A DNA stretch of 34,036 nt from Prevotellaceae bacterium (GCA_031266015.1 JAISBU010000025.1:1-34036), one strand, 5' to 3'. Positions 1 through 7,115 are shown, counted from the first letter of the stretch. Numbers and translations are program-made. The notes: a model not told the origin generated them from the sequence alone.

Positions 1-108
1 CAAAAAGCCTTCCAACACCGCGTAGTTTGCCTTGTTGCGCAGCAGGCGTTTAATTGCCCAGTCAAAGCGAATAAGGGATGTTGCTTTAGCGTTCATTACG
101 TTTTTCAT
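1..108 (-). CDS. Rpn-family nuclease / putative transposase, N-terminus only (runs off left edge)
   Basis: Only the first 32-36 residues are present. From the ATG at 96 the protein begins MNAKATSLIRFDWAIKRLLR and continues through a segment containing NKANYAVLEGFL. This is the typical opening of Bacteroidota members of the Rpn / PD-(D/E)XK nuclease transposase family (PF12784), in which the FDWAIKRLL stretch is strongly conserved. An in-frame ATG at 108 would add MKNV. Family members are recombination-promoting DNA endonucleases, often multicopy and linked to mobile DNA; the catalytic residues lie outside the window, so intactness cannot be judged. It sits on the element side of the tRNA-Arg fragment at 361-405, which fits an accessory island. 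Confidence 0.75.
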   Translation of the reverse strand, partial: MKNVMNAKATSLIRFDWAIKRLLRNKANYAVLEGFL

Positions 109-239
109 TTGCTGTAAAGGTACAAAGAATTTAAGGCAAATTGCCGTAACATTTAAAATTTTGTTAGCAACCCAGCGTTTTTCTTTCGTTCCTCTGTTTC
201 AAACGAGGCTAAGCTGCTCGTTGGGACAACGGTAAATTT

Positions 240-283
240 TACATGATATTTTTCCTCCATAAGAGTGGTAAAAATATCATGTA
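240..283. repeat. AT-rich perfect inverted repeat (14-bp arms)
   Basis: TACATGATATTTTT at 240-253 is repeated as its exact reverse complement at 270-283, around a 16-base loop. It lies between the Rpn-like gene and the tRNA fragment. A second, weaker inverted repeat follows, GTGCAAC at 292-298 and GTTGCAC at 323-329. They could be a terminator, an operator or the edge of a mobile element; the sequence alone does not decide. Confidence 0.6.
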
Positions 284-360
284 CCATAATGGTGCAACAA
301 CTTACAAAATTAAAATTTACAAGTTGCACATATACAGCGAGTTAATATACTAAGATATAA

Positions 361-405
361 AGATTCCGGTTCTGGAGGTCGGGGGTTTGAATCCCTCTGC
401 GGTCA
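361..405 (+). pseudogene. 3' fragment of tRNA-Arg(CCG), probable attachment-site scar
   Basis: From 361 the sequence matches the 3' half of a tRNA. The anticodon loop TTCCGGT (364-370) carries anticodon CCG. The 3' anticodon strand TCTGG (371-375), variable loop AGGTC (376-380), a full T arm (381-397: GGGGG, loop TTTGAAT, CCCTC), acceptor strand TGCGGTC (398-404) and discriminator A405 follow. No CCA is encoded. The bases before 361 do not complete the anticodon stem (only three of five pairs form), and no D arm or matching GACCGCA 5' acceptor strand lies upstream. Tyrosine recombinases often integrate in the anticodon loop or 3' half of tRNA genes and leave such a displaced 3' half, so this is probably an att site. 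Confidence 0.7.
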
Positions 406-473
406 CAACTATAGGCAAAACTACTTGATTTACAGGTGGTTTTGTTATTTAGTTGCAGCATCCGTTACGGCTT

Positions 474-644
474 CTAGATGAAAGTAAGGAATTTAGGATA
501 CATAACCTCATCCAACGTGCGCAAAATATCGTTCAGGTGTATTTCTCCCGGCTTATTTATTACCCAAAAAGCCCATCTGTAAGGATGGGGCCAAAGAACA
601 AAACTAAGCGTGATTATGAATAATAAAGTTGTTCTCTCTTCGCA
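474..644 (-). other. Open frame without a start codon, possible gene remnant
   Basis: On the minus strand the frame from 644 down to the TAG at 474-476 stays open for 56 codons. It contains protein-like stretches such as HPYRWAFWVINKPGEIHL and DEVMYPKFLTFI. It has no ATG or other convincing start before its last dozen codons, and it overlaps the end of the membrane-protein gene in another frame. It may be the tail of a decayed gene, or chance. I do not recognise the sequence. Confidence 0.25.
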
Positions 645-1021
645 TCAATGTATTTTTTCAACATCGTATGAGCTGTTTTGAGTAACTCATTTCTCTTTTT
701 AGCATCAACTTTTATGCTAAGTATTGTGTTATACAGCTCTTCTTGATCAACATCCTTATGATTCATCCAAAGACATAGCTCCTTTTCCCGTTGACTCAAC
801 AGTTGAAAATAGCCATCATCGTCATATCCTTGCCATGTTTTTATGTTCTGACCATCTACTCTTTCTACTAATGATAAATAGTTTGAAGTTAACCCAATAA
901 ATTTATTTAGCCACTCTCGTTGAGCCGTTTTCTTAATTTGTTTATTAACAGACCAGACACTAACAATGACGGCTGTAATGGTTACCACTACGAGGGCGCT
1001 TTGAATTATAATATCACACAT
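614..1021 (-). CDS. Small membrane-anchored protein of unknown function
   Basis: 135 residues. A hydrophobic N-terminal segment (about residues 4-24, IIIQSALVVVTITAVIVSVW) is followed by a charged, probably helical cytoplasmic part rich in Lys, Glu, Asp, Leu and Trp, so the likely topology is one membrane anchor with a soluble domain of about 110 residues. I recognise no family. It lies alone in the accessory stretch next to the tRNA-Arg scar; the neighbours on either side are remnants or intergenic DNA, so context gives no function. Single-anchor proteins of this size are common as orphan genes on genomic islands. The coding call rests on ORF length, composition and plausible topology. Confidence 0.55.
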   Translation of the reverse strand: MCDIIIQSALVVVTITAVIVSVWSVNKQIKKTAQREWLNKFIGLTSNYLSLVERVDGQNIKTWQGYDDDGYFQLLSQREKELCLWMNHKDVDQEELYNTILSIKVDAKKRNELLKTAHTMLKKYIDAKREQLYYS

Positions 1022-1366
1022 AGTTGAGTTTTTTTAATTATTATGAAACAAAACCAAGATAATTATTTTTCTTGCCCTTTTACTTCTACATTTTTAGCAG
1101 GACTTTGGCATGGAAAAATGGTAGTAAAATCAAATCTATTGCGTAACATGATGAAATCGCACCTCTTTTTTGGCATTCCGCTGGCGTGACCACAGCACAA
1201 AGGTTTTACCACGTTGCATCATATAACTTTCAGCCAGCACTAGCGGAACGTGCGAAACTCCGCTACGCCTGTGCTATCCCTGTACCATTCTGCAATAGCA
1301 TCGTTCACCCTTGCCATAGTCTACCGCTCAAACTTCTCTGCAGTCGCTAGTAAAAATCTGAAGTCA
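1022..1366. other. Intergenic stretch with possible small minus-strand remnant
   Basis: No convincing gene fills this 345-bp gap. On the minus strand a short frame starts at ATG 1317 (MARVNDAIAEWYRDSTGVAE, stop about 1240). An overlapping frame then runs to a stop at 1136-1138 and contains LAESYMMQRGKTFVLWSRQR. Together they could be one small gene broken by a frameshift, but neither part is recognised. The plus-strand open frame across 1250-1624 is antisense to uxaA and is not a gene. Confidence 0.35.
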
Positions 1367-2857
1367 TTACAAGGTAACTCCCGTTTTGAAGATAGCAACT
1401 TCGCGGAATCCGTTTTTCTCTGTATTCACTTTTCTGCCATTGGCTACGCTAATGACATACTTGATAAATCTTTCTGTAGCGGCTTCCATTGTTTCATTCT
1501 CTACAATAGCTCCGGCGTTGAAGTCAATCCATCCCGGCTTTTTCTCAAAAAGCGGTGTATTGGTAGCTATTTTCATGGTAGGTACGAAGCTGCCGAATGG
1601 AGTGCCTCTGCCTGTGGTGAATAGTACCATTTGACAACCGGATGATCCAAGCGCCGTTGCCGCAACCAGGTCATTACCCGATGCGCTAAGTAAGTTCAAC
1701 CCTTTTTGCTTAATACGCTCACCGTACATTAGTACATCTTTTACCTCTGATGTACCTGATTTTTGTGTACAGCCCAACGATTTTTCCTCCAGTGTTGAAA
1801 TTCCACCTGCCTTATTTCCCGGAGATGGATTCTCATAAATAGGCTGATCATTTTTAGTAAAGTACGCTTTAAAATCGTTGATAAGGTGTACAGTTTTATC
1901 AAATAAATCAACGGTTCCGCAACGATTCATCAAAATGGTTTCGGCGCCAAACATTTCAGGAACTTCGGTAAGCACCGTTGTGCCACCCTGAGCCACTAAA
2001 AAGTCTGAGAACTTACCCAAAAGCGGATTGGCGGTGATACCCGAGAATCCGTCTGAACCACCGCATTTCAAGCCCACACGCAGCTCAGATAGAGGAACCT
2101 CTGTACGCACATCCGCAGCCGCTTTTTTGTACAGATCTTTCAGCAACTTCATTCCCTCTTCAAGTTCATCCTTTACTTTCTGAGCTTCTAAGAACGCAAT
2201 ACGATCTGTATCGTAACTACCCAAGAAGGTACGGAATGCTTCGGGTTGGTTGTTTTCGCAGCCAAGTCCCAAAACCAATACTGCTCCTGCATTCGGATGC
2301 AGTACAATATCCCGCAAAATCTTTCGAGTATTCTCGTGGTCGTCACCCAGCTGAGAGCAACCGTAGTTGTGATTGTAAGCAACGATAGCATCAACCTTGC
2401 CGCTCTCTCCTACTTCGCTCTTTAGCATCTCCACCAGCTGATTCGCCGTTCCGTTTACACAGCCAACCGTAGGTACAATCCACACCTCATTGCGAATACC
2501 CACCTCGCCGTTTTTGCGCTTATAGCCTTTGAAGGTCATATTGCAATTGGTAAAATCATCTTTGGTGTTTACCGGCTCATACTTGTAGCTAAGTAGTCCT
2601 TTAAGGTTGGTTTTAATATTTTTTTCGTTTACCAAACTACCCTGTGCAATATCCGCAATGGCATGCCCAATGGCATAACCATACTTGATAATGTTTTCAC
2701 CGTTTTTCAAATCCTTTAGAGCAAACTTGTGCCCCATAGGAATATCGGCTTTCAGCGTAATATTTACTCCATTGGCTGCCAATTGCTTACCACTTGATAG
2801 AGGTGCAATAGCCACCGCAACATTATCGGCGGAATTTATCTTCAGGAATTCAACCAT
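1367..2857 (-). CDS. uxaA: Altronate dehydratase UxaA
   Basis: Removes water from D-altronate to give 2-keto-3-deoxygluconate, the third step of galacturonate breakdown. An N-terminal SAF-type domain (about residues 5-75) precedes the large catalytic domain, which shows the family blocks YNHNYGCSQLGDD, LVLGLGCENNQ and GLKCGGSDGFSG. The start at 2857 (MVEFLKINSADN) gives 496 residues, normal for the family. The upstream ATG at 2899 would add a Phe/Leu-rich stretch translated from the low-complexity intergenic repeat, so it was rejected. The gene follows uxaB by 81 bp on the same strand and is probably co-transcribed with it. Family conservation makes this call secure. Confidence 0.93.
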   Translation of the reverse strand: MVEFLKINSADNVAVAIAPLSSGKQLAANGVNITLKADIPMGHKFALKDLKNGENIIKYGYAIGHAIADIAQGSLVNEKNIKTNLKGLLSYKYEPVNTKDDFTNCNMTFKGYKRKNGEVGIRNEVWIVPTVGCVNGTANQLVEMLKSEVGESGKVDAIVAYNHNYGCSQLGDDHENTRKILRDIVLHPNAGAVLVLGLGCENNQPEAFRTFLGSYDTDRIAFLEAQKVKDELEEGMKLLKDLYKKAAADVRTEVPLSELRVGLKCGGSDGFSGITANPLLGKFSDFLVAQGGTTVLTEVPEMFGAETILMNRCGTVDLFDKTVHLINDFKAYFTKNDQPIYENPSPGNKAGGISTLEEKSLGCTQKSGTSEVKDVLMYGERIKQKGLNLLSASGNDLVAATALGSSGCQMVLFTTGRGTPFGSFVPTMKIATNTPLFEKKPGWIDFNAGAIVENETMEAATERFIKYVISVANGRKVNTEKNGFREVAIFKTGVTL

Positions 2858-2870
2858 ACTTTTAAAAATA

Positions 2871-2934
2871 AAGAACAAAGACAAAAAGAACAAGGACAAA
2901 TCTTTCCGTCTTTGCTCTTTACTATCCTTTGTCC
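2871..2934. repeat. Purine-rich micro-repeats and inverted repeat between uxaB and uxaA
   Basis: Short variants of AAAGAACAAAGACAAA are repeated imperfectly from about 2871 to 2900. GGACAAA at 2894-2900 has its exact reverse complement TTTGTCC at 2928-2934, so the spacer can form a weak hairpin. It resembles the simple-sequence intergenic tracts seen elsewhere in this window and falls inside the apparent uxaB-uxaA transcript. Confidence 0.5.
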
Positions 2935-2938
2935 ATAT

Positions 2939-4378
2939 TTACAAAATGCTCTTTACTGTTTCCAGCATGCCTTTGCTTTGAATGCCGCTTAAATACTGTG
3001 TAAGCAGATCGGTCAGTCCGGCAATTTTGTTCAGGTCTTCGCCCCAAATGTAATCCGAAGACAACACTCCTTGCGCAACCGCCTTTACATCACTGCCAGC
3101 CCACAAACCGGTAAGCAAGTCCAGAATTACCTTGTCATCATTTGGAGTAATTACATCATTACCACGCTTGCCGCCTTTGTAGTAGGTACAGATTCCTGCA
3201 AGTCCAAGCACCAACGCCTTTGGCAAGGTTCCCTTGCGCTCCAAGTATACTTTCACTCCGGGTAAGTCACGTGTCCTGAACTTTGGGAATGAGTTTAACA
3301 TAATGCTTGTAACAAAGTGTTTTACAAAGGGATTACGGAAACGATCCAACACTGCGTTGGCAAACGCTTCAAGCTCTGCCTTTGGCAAATCAAGCGTTGG
3401 CAGCAGCTCGTCAAACATCACCTTGTGTATGAACCTACCAATTACCTCATCTTCACATGCCTCACGAACCGTATCCAAACCGCTCAGGTACGCAACCGGC
3501 GACAGCACAGTATGCGGCCCGTTAAGCAGGGTTACCTTGCGCTCATGGTATGGTTTTTCGCTGGGTACAAACAGCACGTTAAGTCCGGCCTTATCCGCAG
3601 GAAATTCTTTAGCAACGTCGGCAGGAGCTTCAATCACCCACAAGTGGAAAATCTCCGCCTTTACAACCAGCTTATCATCGTATTGAACTTTTTCCAAAAT
3701 CTCGTTGATGGTATCTTTAGGATAGCCGGGCACTATGCGGTCTACCAGTGTGCTGTACACACCGCATGAATTTTGGAACCAAGACTTAAACTCCGCACCC
3801 AACTTCCACAAGTCAATGTACTGCTCAATGCATTTTTTCAGCTCTGCTCCATTATGAAAAATCAGCTCGCAAGGGAAAATCAGAAGCCCTTTATCCTCAG
3901 CGCCTTTAAAGGTTTTGAAGCGGTGGTAAAGTAGCTGCGTCAGCTTACCCGGGTATGATTTTGCAGGTTTATCTTCTAGCTTATCGGCAGCTACAAATGC
4001 AATTCCGGCCTCGGTGGTGTTGGATACAACAAAGCGCATCTCCGGATTTTCTGCCAACTTCATGTATTCGTCAAACTGTGCGTATGGGCTTAACCCACGG
4101 CTAATCACGTCAATCAGCTCAATGCTGTCAACCTGCCTTCCACTATCCAAGCCTTGCAAGTTCAAGTGGTAAAGGCAGTCTTGCGCGTTGAGCATGTCTA
4201 CCAAACCTTGCTCAATAGGCTGTACCACCACCACGCTGCTGTTGAAATCAGCCTTCCGGTTCATGTTGTACACTATCCAGTCTACAAAGGCGCGTAAAAA
4301 ATTCCCCTCTCCAAATTGGATAATTCTTTCCGGGTAACGCTTCGCCGTTGGGGCATTGGCTCTGTGGAGCTGTTTCAT
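2939..4378 (-). CDS. uxaB: Tagaturonate reductase UxaB
   Basis: NADH-dependent reduction of D-tagaturonate to D-altronate, supplying the substrate of UxaA next door. The 479-residue length fits the mannitol dehydrogenase / altronate oxidoreductase family. The N-terminal Rossmann region shows IIQFGEGNFLRAFVDWIV (about residues 19-36). The C-terminal helical domain carries the family block with NPFVKHFVTSIMLNSFPKFR, and the substrate-site region has KVTLLNGPHT. The ATG at 4378 is the natural start. The gene lies between the LacI-type regulator and uxaA, all on the minus strand, giving a compact uronate module; uxaC and the transporter are not in the window. Confidence 0.92.
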   Translation of the reverse strand: MKQLHRANAPTAKRYPERIIQFGEGNFLRAFVDWIVYNMNRKADFNSSVVVVQPIEQGLVDMLNAQDCLYHLNLQGLDSGRQVDSIELIDVISRGLSPYAQFDEYMKLAENPEMRFVVSNTTEAGIAFVAADKLEDKPAKSYPGKLTQLLYHRFKTFKGAEDKGLLIFPCELIFHNGAELKKCIEQYIDLWKLGAEFKSWFQNSCGVYSTLVDRIVPGYPKDTINEILEKVQYDDKLVVKAEIFHLWVIEAPADVAKEFPADKAGLNVLFVPSEKPYHERKVTLLNGPHTVLSPVAYLSGLDTVREACEDEVIGRFIHKVMFDELLPTLDLPKAELEAFANAVLDRFRNPFVKHFVTSIMLNSFPKFRTRDLPGVKVYLERKGTLPKALVLGLAGICTYYKGGKRGNDVITPNDDKVILDLLTGLWAGSDVKAVAQGVLSSDYIWGEDLNKIAGLTDLLTQYLSGIQSKGMLETVKSIL

Positions 4379-4435
4379 AAAATTTTATTTTTTATGGGTT
4401 ATGAAAAAATATATTTGCAAATTAGCTCGCATTAT

Positions 4436-4448
4436 CGTGTACGCACAC
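4436..4448. promoter_or_regulatory. Candidate operator upstream of uxaB
   Basis: CGTGTACGCACAC matches 10 of 13 positions of the palindrome at 5610-5622 before the regulator gene. It lies 58 bp upstream of the uxaB start in the 115-bp gap after the regulator gene. The pairing of similar GC-rich, partly palindromic sites in front of a LacI-family gene and its probable target suggests the regulator binds both; this is inference. Confidence 0.45.
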
Positions 4449-4493
4449 ACTGCTATACCATAAATAGCCCCCTCACTAACAAGGGGGCGTATA

Positions 4494-5585
4494 CTACTCT
4501 ACATCAAATGGATAAACCTTGTAATCCATAATATTTTCCTGATACAGAATATCTATGGGCATGTAGCATACCGGCTTACCCCGCTGCTCAAACAGCAGAA
4601 AGTTGGTAAGCGCCATCAAGCCGTAGTATCCCTGCAGCTGCGGACGTTGCGCAATTAAGCACTCCACCGTGCCTTGCTCCAAGTGCTTTACGTTACGCTC
4701 CAGCAAATCATAGCCTATCAAGCGAACATTTTTTATCAGATTTTCTTCAATATACTCTGCAATGCGGTATATTCTTGAGTTGAATGTTATAACACCGCTA
4801 ATGTTTTTACTGGAGCTGAAAACCTCTTTCAGTATAGCGTAGTTCTTATCAACGTTGTCGGCAGACAAATCCACTCGCTGAAGGTTGTACTTACTTTCCA
4901 AGCCAAACTTTTCTATGTATGATCGAAAACCTGCCTCACGATTGGCAGTTTGGTTTGCTCCCATTCCTCCGCCACGCTGCATGTGCACCAGCAGCACTGT
5001 AGTATTTTCCGGCAGACCTTGGAACATAAATTTTGCCGCCATGTATCCGCTACGGTGCGAGTGTTGGCCGTAGTACGCCAAGCTATCCGCTCCTTCCACA
5101 TTGGAGTCTACAAACACATAGGGAACGCCTCGCTCCTCCAGCTCTTGGATCAATCTAAGCACTTCTTTTTTGAAAAATGGCGCCAGCAACACACCGTCGG
5201 GATTCATTTCCAGCAAGCGACCGGCAATAGTTTCAAACTCCGCTGCATTATACTGATTAAATTGCAGCAGCTCTGTCTTCACCCTATAATCCGCACTCTC
5301 CAGCTCCGCACGTTTGATTCCGGTAATAACCTGGCTCCAGTAGCCGCTTGGCGTTGTTTCCGGAAGAAGAGATATCAGCTTGTGGTCTTTCTTAATGGCC
5401 AGCATTTGCGCCATCTTGTTCGGCTTAAAGTTGAGCTTCTTCAATATTTTTTCAATACGTTCCTTGCTCTCGGGCGCCACTCCACCACGATTGTGAATAA
5501 CGCGATCCACCGTTCCCGGAGAAACGTTGGTCATGTCGGCTATATCCTTAATGCGGATACGACCATCAGGGTTTACTAAATCCAT
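4494..5585 (-). CDS. LacI-family transcriptional regulator, probably of uronate use
   Basis: The start at 5585 gives 363 residues. An N-terminal LacI-type helix-turn-helix (about residues 10-55: IRIKDIADMTNVSPGTVDRV, then NRGGVAPESKERI) is joined to a periplasmic-binding-protein-like sensor domain (about residues 65-360). A longer frame reaches 5633 but would run through the palindromic site at 5610-5623 and nearly to the -7 element, so the ATG at 5585 (or 5594) is preferred. The gene stands directly upstream of uxaB-uxaA, so it likely senses a uronate or pathway intermediate and controls the cluster and itself. Family is certain; ligand and target are inferred from position. Confidence 0.85.
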   Translation of the reverse strand: MDLVNPDGRIRIKDIADMTNVSPGTVDRVIHNRGGVAPESKERIEKILKKLNFKPNKMAQMLAIKKDHKLISLLPETTPSGYWSQVITGIKRAELESADYRVKTELLQFNQYNAAEFETIAGRLLEMNPDGVLLAPFFKKEVLRLIQELEERGVPYVFVDSNVEGADSLAYYGQHSHRSGYMAAKFMFQGLPENTTVLLVHMQRGGGMGANQTANREAGFRSYIEKFGLESKYNLQRVDLSADNVDKNYAILKEVFSSSKNISGVITFNSRIYRIAEYIEENLIKNVRLIGYDLLERNVKHLEQGTVECLIAQRPQLQGYYGLMALTNFLLFEQRGKPVCYMPIDILYQENIMDYKVYPFDVE

Positions 5586-5609
5586 AGTTGACATCTTAAA
5601 TTGCGGCAT

Positions 5610-5623
5610 CGTGCGCGCGCACG
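5610..5623. promoter_or_regulatory. Perfect 14-bp palindrome, candidate autoregulatory operator
   Basis: CGTGCGCGCGCACG is its own reverse complement. It starts 8 bases downstream of the -7 element at 5631-5638 on the minus strand, so it would cover the transcription start of the LacI-family gene, a classical position for repression. A related copy lies before uxaB at 4436-4448. Confidence 0.55.
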
Positions 5624-5630
5624 AATTATG

Positions 5631-5638
5631 CAAATTTA
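5631..5638 (-). promoter_or_regulatory. -7 element (TAnnTTTG) of the LacI-family gene
   Basis: The minus strand reads TAAATTTG, an exact match to the Bacteroidota -7 consensus, 46 bp before the chosen start codon at 5585. No clear -33 TTTG box is seen at the usual spacing. Confidence 0.5.
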
Positions 5639-5702
5639 GCGCTTTTTATACGAAAAAGCATCAGGTGCAAAGAATAAAGAAAGGTATACATAGTGTAACT
5701 AT

Positions 5703-6203
5703 CTATAAATCAGGATACAATTCAACTTTACTTAGCAACTTTTTAGCTGTTTGCACCACCAGATCATACGAGTATCCGCGTGAAGTTCCAAAGCGAACCA
5801 GCTTGGCAAAAAAATCCTGTGGCGACTTGGCCCTAATGGAATGAGATTTTTTCTCCAGCAGCTCACGAATAACCTCGGGCTGCGGCTCCACATCAATCTC
5901 CCCCAATGCTTGACGGATGAGGTCTGCATCAATGCGTTTGGCTTGCAAATACTGGCAGATTTTTGCGCTGCCCCACTTGGCGTAGCGCGATTTTTCCCGG
6001 GTAAACGCGCGGGCGTAACGAGCATCATCAACGTAGCCTGCGGCCTGTAATTTTTGCAATAGCTGCGCGGCTTGCGGCTCCTCAACTTTCCAAAGCGCCA
6101 ACTTTTGACGTACGCTTTGCGAGCAGGTTTCACGCAAGGCACATGAGCGCGTAAGCCGCGCCCAGGCTTGCTGTGGGGTTACTATTTTGGTTAAGCTAGG
6201 CAT
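5703..6203 (-). CDS. recX: Regulatory protein RecX
   Basis: 166 residues, usual RecX size. RecX binds RecA filaments and modulates recombination. Three-helix RecX repeats are visible: the family block GYVDDARYARAFTREKSRYAKWGSAKI (about residues 56-82), preceded by a repeat with ALRETCSQSVRQKLALW and followed by LVRFGTSRGYSYDLVVQTAK near the C-terminus. The start codon overlaps the end of prmC by 8 bp, so recX is translated from the prmC transcript. recA is not in the window. Confidence 0.9.
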   Translation of the reverse strand: MPSLTKIVTPQQAWARLTRSCALRETCSQSVRQKLALWKVEEPQAAQLLQKLQAAGYVDDARYARAFTREKSRYAKWGSAKICQYLQAKRIDADLIRQALGEIDVEPQPEVIRELLEKKSHSIRAKSPQDFFAKLVRFGTSRGYSYDLVVQTAKKLLSKVELYPDL

Positions 6204-7065
6204 ATTGCGTACGTATCATTCTGGGATTACCATTTATGTCATTACGCAACTCCACGTTTACAAATCCCTTTTGCTGCAACATATCCACAGCTTGAGAACT
6301 AAAATTTCTATTTATTTCAAAAAACAAAAAACCTTTCGTCCTTAAGTTCAGCAGAGCAAAGTCGGCTATCGCATTATAAAATGCAAGGGGATTACTGTCG
6401 TCTACAAACAAGGCTAGGTGCGGCTCATACTGTAGCACATTGCTATTCATTTCCATCTTCTCCGATTCACAAACGTAAGGCGGATTGCTCACGATTACAT
6501 CAAATTTATAGTTGACAATTGATGATTGATAATTCAAAATATCATACGGCTCAAATGTAATATTTACATCATTTTGCTTGGCGTTTTGCTTGGCAACTTC
6601 AAGCGCGCGCTCAGAAATATCATACGCCGTAACCTGCGCTTGCGAAAGATTTTTTGCCAGCGCAACAGCAATGCTGCCGCTACCCGTACCAATGTCCAAA
6701 ATTTGAAATTTGGAATTTGAAACTCGAAATTTGAAACTCGAAACTATCCAATCTACCAGCTCCTCCGTCTCTTGGCGAGGGATCAATACGCTTTCATTTA
6801 CGGCAAAGGGTAACCCATAAAATTCCGTTTTACCTAAAACATACTGTACAGGTTTACTCTTTTCCAGCTCTGTAATTGCATGAGTCAATCGATCAACTTC
6901 TTGCCCGGTTAGCATTCGCTCTTTATTAGCATAAAGTTCTGATTTTGAAATATTTAGCATATCAATAAGAAGCAGTTGAGCCACAGAGAAGGCCTCTTGC
7001 TCAACATAAATATTGGACAACTTTTGCCGGGCGAAATTCAGAAATTTTTGCAGGGTTTGCGACAT
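6196..7065 (-). CDS. prmC: Release factor glutamine methyltransferase PrmC
   Basis: Methylates the GGQ glutamine of peptide-chain release factors with S-adenosylmethionine. 289 residues. A helical N-terminal domain (about 1-85) is followed by a Rossmann methyltransferase domain with the SAM motif ILDIGTGSG and the substrate-glutamine motif SNPPYVCESE. Two linkers are unusual. One before motif I reads SSFKFRVSNSKFQ and is encoded by a tandem micro-repeat at about 6706-6746. One before NPPY (NYQSSIVNYK) is encoded by ATTGATGATTGATAATTC-like sequence. Both look like intergenic repeat tracts taken up in frame. The gene overlaps recX and is divergent from ribD. Confidence 0.93.
   Translation of the reverse strand: MSQTLQKFLNFARQKLSNIYVEQEAFSVAQLLLIDMLNISKSELYANKERMLTGQEVDRLTHAITELEKSKPVQYVLGKTEFYGLPFAVNESVLIPRQETEELVDWIVSSFKFRVSNSKFQILDIGTGSGSIAVALAKNLSQAQVTAYDISERALEVAKQNAKQNDVNITFEPYDILNYQSSIVNYKFDVIVSNPPYVCESEKMEMNSNVLQYEPHLALFVDDSNPLAFYNAIADFALLNLRTKGFLFFEINRNFSSQAVDMLQQKGFVNVELRNDINGNPRMIRTQYA
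6706..6746. repeat. Simple tandem micro-repeat inside prmC
   Basis: AAATTTGGAATTTGAAACTC followed by GAAATTTGAAACTCGAAACT consists of variations on GAAATTTGAAACTC. It encodes the PrmC linker SSFKFRVSNSKFQ directly before the SAM-binding motif. Such tracts are usually intergenic in Bacteroidota; here the reading frame is kept. Confidence 0.65.
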
Positions 7066-7088
7066 TTACTTTTAAGAAAAAATCTTTG

Positions 7089-7106
7089 TAGATTTGTACA
7101 AAGTTA
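7089..7106. promoter_or_regulatory. Back-to-back -7 elements for ribD (+) and prmC (-)
   Basis: The plus strand reads TAGATTTG at 7089-7096 (20 bp before the ribD ATG). The minus strand reads TAACTTTG across 7106-7099 (34 bp before the prmC ATG). Both match TAnnTTTG. The 50-bp gap therefore holds two divergent promoters two bases apart; polymerases probably compete for it. Confidence 0.55.
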
Positions 7107-7115
7107 CAAAAACCT

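Noticed and set aside
300-405. A complete functional tRNA-Arg
   Set aside because: No D arm and no 5' acceptor strand complementary to TGCGGTC upstream; only the 3' half is present.
1250-1624. Plus-strand open frame of 124 codons
   Set aside because: Mostly antisense to the conserved C-terminus of uxaA; the upstream part has no recognisable coding signal.
2858-2899. Longer uxaA N-terminus from ATG 2899
   Set aside because: The added residues are a Phe/Leu/Ser stretch translated from a low-complexity intergenic repeat; family members begin near MVEFLKIN.
4950-5844. Plus-strand open frames opposite the LacI-family gene and recX
   Set aside because: They are antisense to clearly conserved genes, with no start context or family features.
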